NCBI RefSeq assembly: GCF_032854445.1
Contig: NC_088295.1
Coordinates: forward strand, 54,109,249 to 54,173,248
Source: Liolophura sinensis
Lineage: Eukaryota; Mollusca; Polyplacophora; Chitonida; Chitonidae
DNA length: 64,000 nt
Direction: 5' to 3'
The position numbers were made by a program, and so were the translations under genes. This document shows, piece by piece, positions 12,784 to 24,233 of this stretch (the first letter of the stretch is position 1; every line of letters starts with the position of its first letter). Under the pieces are notes generated by a model, which was not told the DNA's origin, did no database searches, and saw nothing but the letters and a program-made list of their open reading frames with translations.

Positions 12784-15700
12784 ACTTATTACCCTTAATT
12801 TTTCAGTCCTGTTGTCCTTAGGAAGTAAATTGTATTTAACATTAAACTTGACATCTTGCAATTGTTGTGGAACAATATGTATATATGTACATGTTGCTTG
12901 AGAATCAGTATAACAATGGATACCCCCCTTGTATATCCCACAATGCCAACACATGTAAGGGCAGAGGTTATAATGCTACCGTCTCGTGTATTAATAAAGT
13001 AGTGAAAAATACATTACAAAAAAGCATGATTTTTCAAAAAAATGTGGCTGTATACGCTTTGTGTTGTTGCTGGCTAAAGTGATGTAGAAATATCCAGAAT
13101 ATGGTAGCTACATGGGTAAAGTGCCATGTGTTTGTTTCATCTCAACACCTCATGTCAGATTGAGGCTCAGGCCTCTGGTTTACATACACATGTAATAAAT
13201 TCATCATCTCCTGATGGTGCCAATTGCTACCTCAGATGTATAGTGGCTTGTGCTTTACCCCAGCCTTTTTTTATTTATTATTATTTCCTTTTGGTTTTTT
13301 GTTTTTGGACAAACATGTAAACCCGCAGGTTTATGGCTGGCTCACAGTGCAAAGGTGTGAGTATCAAACATAGCTCGTGCTCTGGTATGTAACACCAGTA
13401 TAAACCATAAAGACACACATGTTATGCCACAGGCCTGACTTCAGTGTGTAGTGGATATCATACCCCATTGCTTACCATTTGAAAATCCCACAGAGAAAAC
13501 CAGCTACAGGCTTGCTTGAGCAGCTACAAAAATACATTGTCTGATAGTGTCGCCTATGCAGTTAAACCACTCTAACGAAGCAAAAATAATTGCATGAGTG
13601 AAATGTCTTGCATGGTTGTAAGCTCCCTTGTGTCAGGGTGGTATCCAAGTAAGCCTGCCCCTTCTGACAGGCAAGATCAACATAACACATGTATACCAAC
13701 AGATTGTCAAATAACACTAGGCTGCTGAAAGATTTTCCACACTAGAGAAACATACTCAGTCAAATTGTTTTCTTGAAACAGTTTGCTGTGTGTGTTTTTT
13801 CACTTGGACAGCCTTTTGGTCACCCAGAAGCTGCTAGTTGCTTGTCAGTGAGTTGTTAGTCTATCTCTCACTGATGTCAGCAGGTCTGTCACTACAAGGC
13901 TGCAGGGCCTAACTCCTCAGCCCATTATGATGTGTCACATTTCACCAGTGAACTGTCAGCAGGTACTGGTGTGTAGCAACTACATGACAGGTTATCATGA
14001 TGATATATTAAACACTTATTATAATAACAGTATTCAAAAGAGAAGGTATGAAAAACATAGTCAAATTGCTGTATTTTTCCACCATGAAAGTTTGTTTGTG
14101 TAGTATTGTGATAATGGAGATGATCATATGACATATACTATTGGTAATCAACAATTAGGGCCTTTTCTTTTTTATTATTTATAATAAAGATGAAGCTATG
14201 TGGTGATATAATTTTCTAATCAAGACATAAAACACAACTTATCACATACTCTAGAATTTGTCTGACCTTTCACACAGGCCGATATGTATATTTTGAATTC
14301 AGAAAAGAAGAAAAGATAAACAAAAATCTGGGCGCACCGTTGAATAACTTTCTCTTGGGAAATTTTCCATAATGATTATTAAAGTAAAGAATAAACAAGA
14401 CATTGGGCCAATTGTTGGAAAACTTCGTTTGGGGAAATTTTTCTTTACAACTGAATTGACAACACTTTAAGGAACCTTCTCAAAGCACTTTGATTTTGTT
14501 TGTAAGGAATAATGTTATTTCATATTGCAAGTTTACAAAAGTTGCAAGTTGTTGAGGATAAATGGTATTAAATCTGTGTAATCAAATACATATCATACAT
14601 ATCAACATAAACACATATCATTACTTTGACAGTTAATGTGTTCAGGAGGTGTGTATTACTACAATTCTGTGCATCTGACTGTTATGTACATCTATCAGCC
14701 ACAGCTTGTGCATATACTGACAATGATTCTATAAATTTAGCGACAAGAATCCCAGATTTACTTCAGGCTCTCAAGTTTACTCCACCCAGGACATTGACTT
14801 TTATTGTTTATTACATGAAGGATCCTTGAGTACAGTGTAAAGAATCAGTCAATCATTCAGTTACAATGGTTCTGATGTCCACTCTTCAGTGTATACAGAA
14901 AGAAAGTTAAATTGTATATACTAGTATGTGGAGTAAAACCCTTGGCACCTGAACTCTGGTGTTCTAAATGTAATAGCCCAGAAGGCTTAAATCTGTACTA
15001 AGTATGTACATGATTGTATAGCAGTGTGATAGCAGTGTGCACGTTTTATATATGCCATTTGAATGGTTGTAATTCTCACAGTTCATTGGTGAATGTATTT
15101 GTGTAAAATGCTCCATGTCTATAAAAGAGTGGGATAAATTTGTCTTGTTCCAAGTTGCGACTAAAAGTAGGGTGTGGACAGTAATGATGTCGTTATTACT
15201 GAATACTCATCACATGGGTCACTAGCTATATCTGGATGTTATTTCTCTTGATGCGACAAATTGAGTTTGATTTTATTCATCATTGAACAAAGGTGTGATC
15301 AGTAAGTGGCTAGTCTGGGCATTTCACCGCAAACACCTCTTCACCTGTTACTGGGACATGGCAGTAAAAAGAGCATATAGGATATTGTGAGGGAGCTTCC
15401 CAGACTTGTCCCTAAGTTGTCAGATCTCAGAGACCTGATAAGTTTTTACACCTGACCCACATGTGGCCAGGTAGGGAGAGAGACTGGTAGGCTGTACGTC
15501 AACAAACAACCCCCTACCTCTAAATTGGTGTCACATAACCTAAACATTGTAAAGTTGCTCCCCTACCATGAAAGACGCTCTGTTCCCAAAGGCCCTGTTT
15601 GGCTGTGGTAGATATGAGCCTGGGGATTCCCACTACTTAACCCTGTTTGGTCCCATGAGGGATAAAGGGGCTTAGTCCAGGAAGCCAGTTTTAATTGAAG

Positions 15701-15880
15701 CCAAAATTATCTGATTTAAATGCATATTATGTAATTGTATGAGTTTAAAACTGGAACGATTTAGTTAGTATGATGAACATAACAGAATTTGAACTTCTGG
15801 GGTTATATCAAGGTTTTAAATTCTGACTTAAATTCGCTCACATTCTGGGATACCCTGCCTGTTGGGAGATATTTGGGTAT
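12784..15880. other. Non-coding, nothing recognised
   Basis: AT-rich unique-looking sequence with scattered frames of up to 71 codons that lack domains or splice context. No SINE or tandem array is evident. Confidence 0.55.
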
Positions 15881-16500
15881 GGCTTTGGGATAAGAATCTG
15901 TGGGTGTTCAATGTCATGCTGGGGATGTCATGCTGGACGATATTTGATGTGACTTAGGGATAAGACTTTGTGGATGCTCAATCCTTCTCCTGCTGTTTGG
16001 ATGTTGAGTGTGACCTAGGGATAAGACTTTGTGGGCGCTCAATCCTTCTCCTGCTGTTGGATGTTGAGTGTGACCTGGGGATAAGACATTGTGGATGCTC
16101 AATCCTTCTCCTGCTGTTTGGATGTTGAGTGTGACCTAGGGATAAGACTTTGTGGATGCTCAATCCTTCTCCTGCTGTTGGATGTTGAGTGTGACTTAGG
16201 GATAAGACTTTGTGAATGCTCAATCCTTCTCCTGCTGTTGGATGTTGAGTGTGACTTAGGGATAAGACTTTGTGGATGCTCAATCCTTCTCCTGCTGTTG
16301 GATGTTGAGTGTGACCTAGGGATAAGACTTTGTGGATGCTCAATCCTTCTCCTGCTGTTGGATGTTGAGTGTGACTTAGGGATAAGACTTTGTGAATGCT
16401 CAATCCTTCTCCTGCTGTTGGATGTTGAGTGTGACCTAGGGATAACAGAGTGGACACTCAACCTTTATCCAGCTTGGGGATATTGGGTGTGACCAAGGCA
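15880..16500. repeat. Minisatellite, 60/61-bp unit, about 8 core copies
   Basis: The core (15955-16447) repeats GATAAGACTTTGTGGATGCT, CAATCCTTCTCCTGCTGTTG and GATGTTGAGTGTGACCTAGG. Because 60 is a multiple of three, long frames open on both strands (133 codons plus, 159 and 120 codons minus). All are repetitive and have no signal of a real gene. The edges are degenerate copies. Confidence 0.95.
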
Positions 16501-17735
16501 TAAAATGTTTGTGAAATAAAACGGTGAAAACAAAGTTTGTTTGTTGCCTAATTGTCTGTCAGCTTTTAATGGTGTATTTATCGTTTTTCTTCCCTGAATG
16601 ATCTTGCTGAGATCAACTGAAAAGATAAGCTTTGCAAATTACGTCTTACTAATATCTGACAGTTTCGCCATTTTTTAAAGGCCTGTGTCCTTAAGGTTAA
16701 ATTGGGATAAGAGAGCACCAGGTAGGCTCAAGTTGATTAATGCATTATAAACTATACATAGTGTCTCTTCCTTGACAAACCTGTTAAAGAAATGAAGCTG
16801 TCAGTATTAAAAATGACACATTAGGCTTTGGAGGTAAAGACATTTAGCGTGTATGGTGTGCCAATGAAAATTTATGTGCGTGTTGAAGAGGACAGTTTTT
16901 GATTGATGATTAGTGTAAAGGCAATATACTCTGACAAGATACATATCAAATACTTGATTGAACAGTGTGTTAAATCTGTTTTACTTTCAAAGATACAGAT
17001 AGCTTTGGTGTATTGATGAATGTAATTGTACTATAAGGAACAGAGCAGATTTTGCGCATAGTGGGTATCAGTTTAAACTTCAAAGGGTATCAATCATCTG
17101 TGATCAGGTGCAAACATGAGAGTGGACTGTCAGAACTAATGTATTCCGGCCTTCTCATGTGTCCACTTGTTCATCTCTTGGATCTAAGAGATTACTGGTA
17201 TTAAAAAACAATATCAACCATCAGCTTTATCGGTTTTATCTGAACAGCTCTTTGTGAGTGAAATTAAATAGTCAGATACATTTAAGGTAAAAAGCTTATT
17301 ACAGATGAGTGCACAAACTCAGACCAAAACTCTTCACGTATTGATCAGTCAAGGAGTCATAAATGGCAAAAAACATGTGGACTTTAAACCTTTTGTCTTA
17401 CAATTTAAATGATGTATAGGAAATTATATTCTATAGCTTCTATGACATTTTATACCCAGTAATTACAATTAATGAATGACTTTGGGTTATGGCTTTATAG
17501 TGTTCTGCAGGACTGCATATATAAATCTGTTTTTTAAAAGATATCACATACAATATATCATATATGTGATAATTGACAGGGGCCATTTCTCTCTGGGTAT
17601 TAAGTTCAGTAATAATGCCAGCCTGAATGGTTCATTGCGAATGATAACTTTCTGTGAATAGAATATTGAAATTCCGTTAAGCAGTCAACATATTCAACAT
17701 AAATATTCAACATAAAAGGGTAAACTACAAAATTC
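16501..17735. other. Non-coding, nothing recognised
   Basis: AT-rich with frequent stops. I see no element or exon. The 61-codon frame at 17476-17661 is not recognisable. Confidence 0.5.
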
Positions 17736-17738
17736 TGT

Positions 17739-18168
17739 GTGTCATCTACAAAAGCATTTCATAATCTCTGTCCAAACTATATTAAACAGCTCTTCCCTCC
17801 AAACAAAGAGCTGCACAGTGTTGTTCTCAGATCAACACCACGTAATATCTATCTCCCTAAAGCAGGGAGGGAAATTACATGATGCAAAGTTTTACACATA
17901 GAGGCATCAAACTATGGAACTACCTCCCTATCCATGTAAAAAAAGCCCCTTCTCTATCATGCTTTCAATCACACTACTTAAAATCACAGTTATAGTCAGA
18001 TAACGAATGAAATGTACATACATGTATGTATGCTTTCACTGTATCAACCATCTAGATAAAATCCTATCTCTCTTAACTTTATACTTGTTCAGAACCTAAA
18101 TGTGATACCTTAAAACCTAAAATGCATTTTTTTTTCTCCTTTTGTATATAGATGTATTATTATTATTA
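17739..18168 (+). mobile_element. Decayed LINE: C-terminal end of the RT ORF and 3' tail
   Basis: A conceptual plus-strand translation gives RSTPRNIYLPKAGREI, a one-base frameshift, and then HRGIKLWNYLPIHVKKAPSL. This is the typical C-terminus of non-LTR retrotransposon polyproteins (x-R-G-x-x-L-W-N-x-L-P). It is followed by an AT-rich 3' end with a short (ATT)n tail at about 18155-18168. It is inactive: truncated and frameshifted. Confidence 0.72.
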
Positions 18169-18671
18169 AAGAAAATATTTTCATAAGGCTATGTCTCTCT
18201 AACATTCTTGCACACATGTGCACTGTTCAAACGAAACAGAGAATGGGAAAGGGGCCATCTCTCACTCACTTGGTTTGTTCTCTATGCATGTGTGTAGGGG
18301 GTTCCAGCCAGCAGGGGGGTAGGGGGAGGGGGGGGGGTAAATGGGCTGTCTCCCACTACCTTACTTCTCCTGCTAGTTGGGACAGTTGCAGGGACAGCAC
18401 TGTTGGGTGTGTTGTTGCTTTTTGTATGTATGAATGTTTATATCTGCTATTTTCAACCTACATGGGGCTTTATCTTGTTTTATGTATGTTGCTGTATTTT
18501 TTTTATTAAACTCTGAAGTTCATGTTTCCTATACATTTGTTTTCTCTGTGAAGGCCTTTGGGAAGAACAGCTTCATTCTAAACTGACCGATCTGTCTTTA
18601 ATAAATAAGGATATAATTATATATTATATTATATATTAAACTGATAGGCATATTTATTGGATTTTAGTAGC
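18169..18671. other. Non-coding, with G-rich and AT-rich simple sequence
   Basis: Contains a G-rich run near 18295-18340 (long GGGGG stretches) and a TA-rich stretch near 18610-18645. The 97-codon frame at 18216-18509 spans the G-rich stretch and has no recognisable domain. Confidence 0.45.
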
Positions 18672-18965
18672 CATTTATGATTTATTTATTTATTTGATTG
18701 GTGTTTTACACCGTACTCAAGAATATTCCACTTATATGACGGGGGCCAGCATTATGGTGGGAAGAAACCGGTCAACCGGGAAACCCACGACCAATCGCAG
18801 GTTGTTGCCAGGCCTTCCCGCGTATGGCCAAAGAGGAGGCATTTATGATTTAAGTTGGTTTCATGAAGCAGTACCTTCGATAAATACAGATATTATTATA
18901 TATTATATTATATATTCACTTAAAAACATATTTATTGGATTTAAGTTGGTTTCGTGAAGCAGTAC
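18600..18965. repeat. Local duplication of AT-rich sequence
   Basis: CATATTTATTGGATTT occurs at 18649-18664 and 18928-18943. TTTAAGTTGGTTTC(A/G)TGAAGCAGTAC occurs at 18850-18874 and 18940-18965. TATATTATATTATATATT precedes both. A roughly 90-bp segment was duplicated and a SINE then inserted into one copy. Confidence 0.65.
18685..18839 (-). mobile_element. SINE family 1, 5'-truncated, with 13-bp target-site duplication
   Basis: A minus-oriented copy starts with the ATTTATTTATTT tail and GATTGGTGTTTTACACCGTA, and lacks the tRNA-like head. CATTTATGATTTA flanks it at 18672-18684 and 18840-18852, an exact duplication. It landed inside a local duplication (18600-18965). Confidence 0.9.
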
Positions 18966-19176
18966 TGTAAATGCACATATGATTTCCTGTCCACCTTATC
19001 TTGACTTTGAGAACTGAAATTAATACATGTTTATATGTGATCTAGAATGTCTCCATGACAGTGTAATTAAATCATTTTCCTTCTAACGTACGTGAGGTGC
19101 TCAAAGGACACATAAATCAAATTCTGATTTCTTATTACTAGGTGTACTATATGTTCATTGTACTTCATTGTTCCAG

Positions 19177-19280
19177 TGGTGATCAATGGCACCTACCCTG
19201 GCCAACATTTCAGAGGTTTCATGCTGGTCGCTGTCCCTCAGGGAGCCAAGTCAGAAAATGTGACCATCGGAACCTTCAAG
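19177..19280 (+). CDS. SPON1: SPON1-like exon: reeler domain, central strands
   Basis: The exon runs from the acceptor TTCCAG to the donor AAG|GTATGG. It starts with two bases of a split codon and ends in phase 0. It encodes residues 1-35 of the partial protein, including INGTYPGQHFRGFMLVAV. FRGF followed by a hydrophobic strand is the hallmark of reeler domains (vertebrate F-spondin has YFRGFTLIAL). NGT and NVT are potential N-glycosylation sites. The upstream exon must end one base into a codon, probably with a Y-x-P-G type strand; I could not find it in 1-19176. Confidence 0.85.
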
Positions 19281-22200
19281 GTATGGCCACCATTCAGTAT
19301 CTTGTCCCTCCATTTGTTCACACACATTCTTATTCATTGTTTCAATCTGTATAGATTTACTTATCTCCAGCTTTCATAACATGTATTTATTTATTTATTT
19401 GGTTGGTGTTTTATGCCGTGCTCAAGAATATTTCACTTATACCACGGCGGTTAGCATTATGGTGGGGGGAAACCAGGCAGATCCCGGGGGAAACTCACAA
19501 CCATCCACAGGTTGCTGCAAGACCTTCCCACTTACGGCCGGAGAGGAAGCCAGCATGAGCTGGACTTGAAATCACAGCGACCGCATTGGTGAAAGGCTTC
19601 TGGGTCATTATGCTGTGCTAGCGCACTAACCGACTGAGCCACGGAGGCCCCTGCTTTCATAACAAGGACATTCAATAGGATACCTTGCAGTTTTCTCAGA
19701 GCATGTTCTCAGAATGCACGTGGAATGTATAGGGCTGTATACATATTTAAAAGATGTAATGTACTTGAGATCATGGTTTCTATTTCAAATACTTCTATTT
19801 AGGGTTTGACATAATTAAAGACTGCATAATGTTGCCAGAAGAAATTAAGACTACACGTGTTCGGTCAATTACATATACCTGTGACCATTTGTCATCTGTC
19901 TCACTGTGGTCGCATGTTTTGTTTTACTCTCCTTGCTGGAAGTCTTTCATGACATGTATTTTTGTGTGCAGGTCGAAGAAAGTTATCTAAGATAAAAGTA
20001 GCTTGCATAATAAAGCTGTGTGTTATTATTTTAGGGAACTGTTTCAGAGCGACAACACACAATTTCTATGTTACATTGCTAATTTAACATCAACAATTGC
20101 TGCTTCTTTGAAGGAGTTGATACCCTCCACACGTCTGGCAGTCTTCAATGGCAATGTGTGTTCAAACACAATGTCAAAAACACCAGATGATAATAATTAC
20201 GGGTACTATGAATGCAGCCCTCTTCACTTTGAATCAAAGACGCTTTACAGAACACATACTGTAAAAGCAGAAATGTAACACTTGGAATGAATATCCACAC
20301 TACATCTAGTGCTGTTGACTGGTATTGCCATTAACTAACTTGTACTTATTCCATCACTGAAAGCCTGATTGCATATTTTTCAATATGGCGTAAGACCTGC
20401 TTGTCACTCTTACCAAAACGTACAAAGGAAAAAAGTGTGTAACAACAATGAAATAAAAAAAAAAAAAAAAACGAAAATCAGTTTCCATGCAATGTCAAGG
20501 CTGTCAAAACTGCCAACTGCAACATCATATTATATGCAACATTTCTTACCATTCAGTTTTATTCTCAAGATGTAAATGTTGTACACAAAGCTCAGTAATT
20601 AGTATGGGATATTGTAGGTTATGGTTTTGCATTTATCGAATAATTGCGGAAACAATCAAAACGTGATCTGCATATTATCATGATTATGTGCGAATTAGTA
20701 ACCACGCCAGGTACCAGAACATTCCGTTTGTGAATATTTTTTATTCCTAAAGTACAAACAAGGTTGGCATCTAACAAAATGGCATTTGTTGTAAGGTAGA
20801 TGAGTTTATGCCAAAACCCTACACTGATGTGGTCAGATCTTGTGCTCATCATACGTGGATGGTAGACCTATCTTGGCTGTATGTTCCATGTATGATGTGA
20901 ACATCTTCCACCAATATTACGGCCTTCCTACAGAGATGTTCCGACCCACATCCATGCCAAATACATCATTAGGATGGAGCAGTACTGTATGTGTGCGTTA
21001 GAAAGTGGCTAAAAAGCTACTGCAAAGCATCCACCCTAAATTGCTACATACATCTCTGCTGATGTATTTATTGTTGATGTGGTAAGCTATTCATATGGCA
21101 ATTAAACCATTGTAAACCATGGTTTTCTGGAGGCACTTGTTAAGTTAATGGCAACTAATGACTGGCATAACCGCATTGCCAGTTTAATACCAAGACTCCT
21201 TTATTTGTTTCTTAGGAGCAGAAAATTATGCTATTAGAGGTGTCAGTCTTTTTTTCACCCCCCAAAGTGAGGTGTGTCTTCCTGTTAGTTAAGAAGTTTT
21301 AGAGTTTTTGTCGGCTGCCTGGAGTGAGCATTAAGCGCCACTTCACCAGCCGATGCCACGTTCACTCTGCCACCCTGTGTAACTGTGCCCACATTTAGCC
21401 TGCCTTAATATGTGTCTATATCCCACCCTCAAGCTACAACCGATTCTCATCCAAACTCGAACTCAACCGGGTTTTCTCCTGGAAGAAAGAAAAAAAAAAG
21501 TCATATTAATATAAGAGTTGTCAAACAGACATAATAAATTCTGCTGGTTATAATGAGACCAGCATGTGGTGGCTATGTCAGCTAGGGTACATGAACCTGT
21601 TAGTAAGGTCGATTGCGGTGGCCTATTCCTGTAGCTTTCTGTTACATCTTTAGATGAATAGGCAAGAGTTTAATGAAAGAGTTCCATTCATAACAAACAC
21701 CATCTGTCTCATGCCTACTTGACACATACTGTGTGGTAGCAGTTGAGGCATACTCTGTCTGTATCAGCAAATTGGCACTGCAATGAGAAAACTCATTGAC
21801 ACATACTGTGTGATAGTAAATTGAAGCATACTCTGTCTGTATCAGCAAATTGGCACTGCAGTGATAGAACTCTGAAAATGACAAATACCTATTGTATCGA
21901 TTATACCTGTAACCATGTATTGCATTACATCTTCAAGACATCCTCTCTTGTATTGCCAGTATGACTGAGACAGGAGAGACAGAGTTCCATACATGGCAAA
22001 TTTGGCTTCATGTAGATTATTCCAAATGCACATGGGGAATACCTATACTACAGTGCACCTCCAAGAAACACACCTGTCAGTGTTATCAGAAGCGGTTAAC
22101 TAGGAATGTGAAAGAGAGTGACCAGACAGGTCATTTTGAGGCCATTATGTTTGAGCAGGGTGTCTAGTTTTCATTATCTCCGACCACTCTCACATTAAAA

Positions 22201-24198
22201 TGCTAAAGACAGAGCACAAATAGCACAAATTTTCTATTTTACCCAACCACTGGTCCAAGTGATTGGATGAAATAGAACATTTTTGATATTTGCAGAAGTA
22301 TGCAGTTTCCCTTTAACTAGTCTCCATGGCACATTACATGTGTTACGTCATCTGTAGTAGCTTGCACCACCTGGCGGAGAAATATGCCAACCTCTTCGGT
22401 GGAAACTGTGAACTGAATCATGGGAAATCTAATGCAAACAGCTCCTATGAGAACTGGGCACACATTGAAACCGTAACTCTGTATTTAAAAACTACAATTT
22501 TGCTAATCATTGTTGCTATGCAGTTAAGAACCCATTGACTATTTTTATATTTCCAAGCAACTGAAAAACAATTACTATCAAAGAGATTGCTGTCCTTTTA
22601 CGAAACTCTCTGTTTTGTTTTAAGCCTCTTTCAAGAGAACAGCATTTCCTACCATGTATCAGCCATTTCTCAAATGTTTGACTGCGCAATAGAGAGAAAA
22701 AATATAAGGCTGCGCAGATACGTCACATAATGTGTTAGAGATCGAGGAAAAGTGTAAGGTGCCGTGGATGCTAGCTATAGGGAAGGTGCATACTTCTAGA
22801 TAATGGACTTCTGATATCACAGGGGCCTCCGTGGCTCAGCTGGTTAGCACACTAGCATAGCGTTATAACCCAGGAGTCTCTCACCAATGCGGTCGCTGTG
22901 AGTTCAAGTCCAGCTCAAGCTGGCTTCCTCTCCGGCCGTAAGTGGGAAGGTCTGTCAGCAACCTGCAGATGGTCGTGGGTTTCCCCCGGGCTCTGCCCGG
23001 TTTCCACCCACCATAATGCTGGCCGCCATCGTCTAAGTGAAATATTCTTGAGTATGGCGTAAAACACCAATCAAATAAATAAATAAATTATAATGTCAAG
23101 ACATATACTCTGTCCAGTTTGCTATTAAGAAATAATGAAACATTTCAGCAACTGAAAACATGCCTTGCTTGCTTTTGTGCAGACATTTGATGATGAAATG
23201 GCGAAGGAGGCAGAGGATTGCTCCCATACAGTCATGATGCACCAGACCCTGAGCAAAAAGAAGGAAGAGGTGTCACTCATGTGGGTGGCTCCCTCTGCTG
23301 GTGGAGGATGTGTCGAACTCAGGTGAGACATTAATCCCACGCACACATTCGTTTAAATGTTGTCAACCAGTATGGATGTTCCAGGTCAATAATCACAATT
23401 AATACACATGACCACCATTGTACAAACAAAATATCTAAAATCTGGATTGACATTATGCAGAAGCTTGAAGTTAAAAAGAGTGCTTATTAAATTTTGAAAA
23501 GATTTGATGATGGATTCTGTTCATTTCATGTAATAAAGAGAAGTTCTGTTTATGTCATATATTTCCAAGCTTTTCATTGGCTATGTTCGAAATCTTCAAA
23601 GAAAAAACTGTGGAAGAGTCTGGAATGTTGTGGCCTACCTAATCTTTACCAACTTCTGTCTAAAATGTTTGTAAACCCAGTATTTTGTAGCTTGCCTCTT
23701 GACTGTACTTGCATGTATAAATCTATATATCATATGTCACATTTGATAAAAATATTCAGTCATCTAGATTTAATGGCAACGAAAGGCTACAGACTATTTC
23801 TTAAATGTAATGCTGGTGTGATATATATCAGCCATGCCAAACGTGAAATGAAAGTAGGGCTGCGTGTCAAGTATTATTGAAACGGACATCTTGTTGTTGG
23901 ATGGAATGTTATCTGAGCTTTGTTACCCTGTTTGACTGAAAACATAAAACCACATTTTAAAACAAATCTCACCACATATGCATATTGTGTTTCACCTCAA
24001 GTTTAGTATGTGAAAATGCGCTTTCAAAAGCCTTAAAATGATACTTTTGATGTGAACACTTAAGTTTTTCTGATAAGAAACCAATCAAACATCATAAAAA
24101 AAAACTTTTAAGTAGCCCTGTATAAATGTGGATGAATAAGTCAAAATCAAGAAAAGTGATTGTCACATGAAAAATTTCAAACTTAAGGTGAAATACAG

Positions 24199-24233
<35 letters not shown>

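Larger units (their letters stand above)
19281..23182 (+). other. SPON1-like intron (reeler part 1 to reeler part 2)
   Basis: 3902 bp, phase 0, GTATGG...GTGCAG. It holds two SINE family 1 copies (19382-19652 minus, 22822-23088 plus), a 77-bp tandem duplication (21719-21872) and a poly(A) tract near 20456-20471. No additional exon is recognised. Confidence 0.85.

Noticed and set aside
15978-16492. Open frames of 120-159 codons on both strands
   Set aside because: They follow the 60-bp minisatellite period, are pure repeats, and have no start context, domain or splice signal.
23494-23880. 128-codon plus-strand frame in the large intron
   Set aside because: No domain, ordinary intronic composition, and no join that keeps the SPON1-like frame.
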